Shown here: piece after piece, positions 63,942 through 64,000 of the stretch | Numbering within the stretch: position 1 is the first letter of the stretch | Layout: the number at the start of each line of letters is the position of its first letter | Made by a program: the position numbers and the translations under genes | DNA from: Wenyingzhuangia aestuarii | GTDB lineage: Bacteria; Bacteroidota; Bacteroidia; Flavobacteriales; Flavobacteriaceae | DNA length: 64,000 bases | Assembly: GCF_011927765.1 (NCBI RefSeq) | Contig: NZ_JAATJG010000008.1 | Span: 113,181-177,180 of the forward strand | Direction: 5' to 3' | Notes under the pieces: model-generated | What the model was told of the DNA's origin: nothing | Databases searched by the model: none | What the model saw: only the letters and a program-made list of their open reading frames with translations

Positions 63942-64000
63942 AGTAGTCTGTTGCATTGCCAGTCGTGGCTTTAGTTCCTTTTTAGTGCCTACTTCGTGCC

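Noticed and set aside
63942..64000. Right attachment site of the element
   Set aside because: The last 59 bp do not contain the 58890-58904 sequence; the element must continue beyond the window.

Overview
The window looks like a chromosome segment from a marine member of the Flavobacteriaceae (Bacteroidetes). It is AT-rich. It carries SusC/SusD-type outer-membrane genes, a type IX secretion C-terminal sorting domain, a CysX-P-S-R sulfatase, BamA-like and DUF547 proteins, and a flavobacterial TonB motor operon with two ExbD genes. Shine-Dalgarno sequences are absent, and at least two promoters match the Bacteroidetes -7 element TAnnTTTG. No complete tRNA, rRNA or CRISPR array was seen. The species cannot be named from the sequence alone.

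Layout. 1-3.7 kb (minus): a CotH-kinase lipoprotein cut by the window edge, DUF2490, DUF4956, an O-methyltransferase, and an ECF sigma factor with a zinc-finger partner. 3.8-9.5 kb (plus): panB and a cysteine-synthesis group (2-hydroxyacid dehydrogenase, cysE, PAP2 phosphatase, cysM). 9.5-16.2 kb: penicillin acylase, DegT aminotransferase and galE, cupin, fabD. 16.2-28.6 kb (plus): queuosine-precursor transporter, DUF547 protein, then an arsenosugar-type cluster. That cluster holds the peroxidase-like protein, the radical SAM enzyme ArsS, two CofC-fold transferases, a SusC/SusD pair, a sodium:solute symporter, a metallophosphoesterase, a purine nucleoside phosphorylase and a DUF1330 protein. 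28.6-39.2 kb: two outer-membrane proteins (one a DUF547-barrel fusion), a FAD oxidoreductase, a polytopic 4Fe-4S protein, a MORN-like protein and three glycosyltransferases. 39.3-42.4 kb: superoxide dismutase, a secreted beta-helix protein and a broken lipoprotein gene. 42.4-53 kb: housekeeping (enolase, TonB motor, asparaginase, accBC, fabH, rpmF, DUF177, pdxA, riboflavin synthase). 53-58.6 kb: two tiny paralogous PID-CTERM-like proteins, a LytTR regulator with an Hpt protein, a putative glycoside hydrolase, a sulfatase and a secreted protein. 58.9 kb to the end: the left end of an integrated element, starting at a tRNA 3'-end remnant and carrying a tyrosine integrase, an unknown protein, an HTH protein, a VapE-like ATPase and a Toprim primase.

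How the genes fit together. The most interesting part is 17.7-28.6 kb. Genes of the arsenosugar pathway (ArsS, the peroxidase-like partner, a TIGR04282-type transferase, PNP) lie in line with a complete outer- and inner-membrane uptake route, and from 19.96 kb on the genes are nearly contiguous. No arsenite methyltransferase ArsM lies in the window. The arrangement suggests a locus that imports an organoarsenical or related nucleoside/sugar and processes it, rather than one that only makes it from arsenite. That is inference from gene content and order. The glycosyltransferases at 35-39 kb may belong to the same biology or may be independent.
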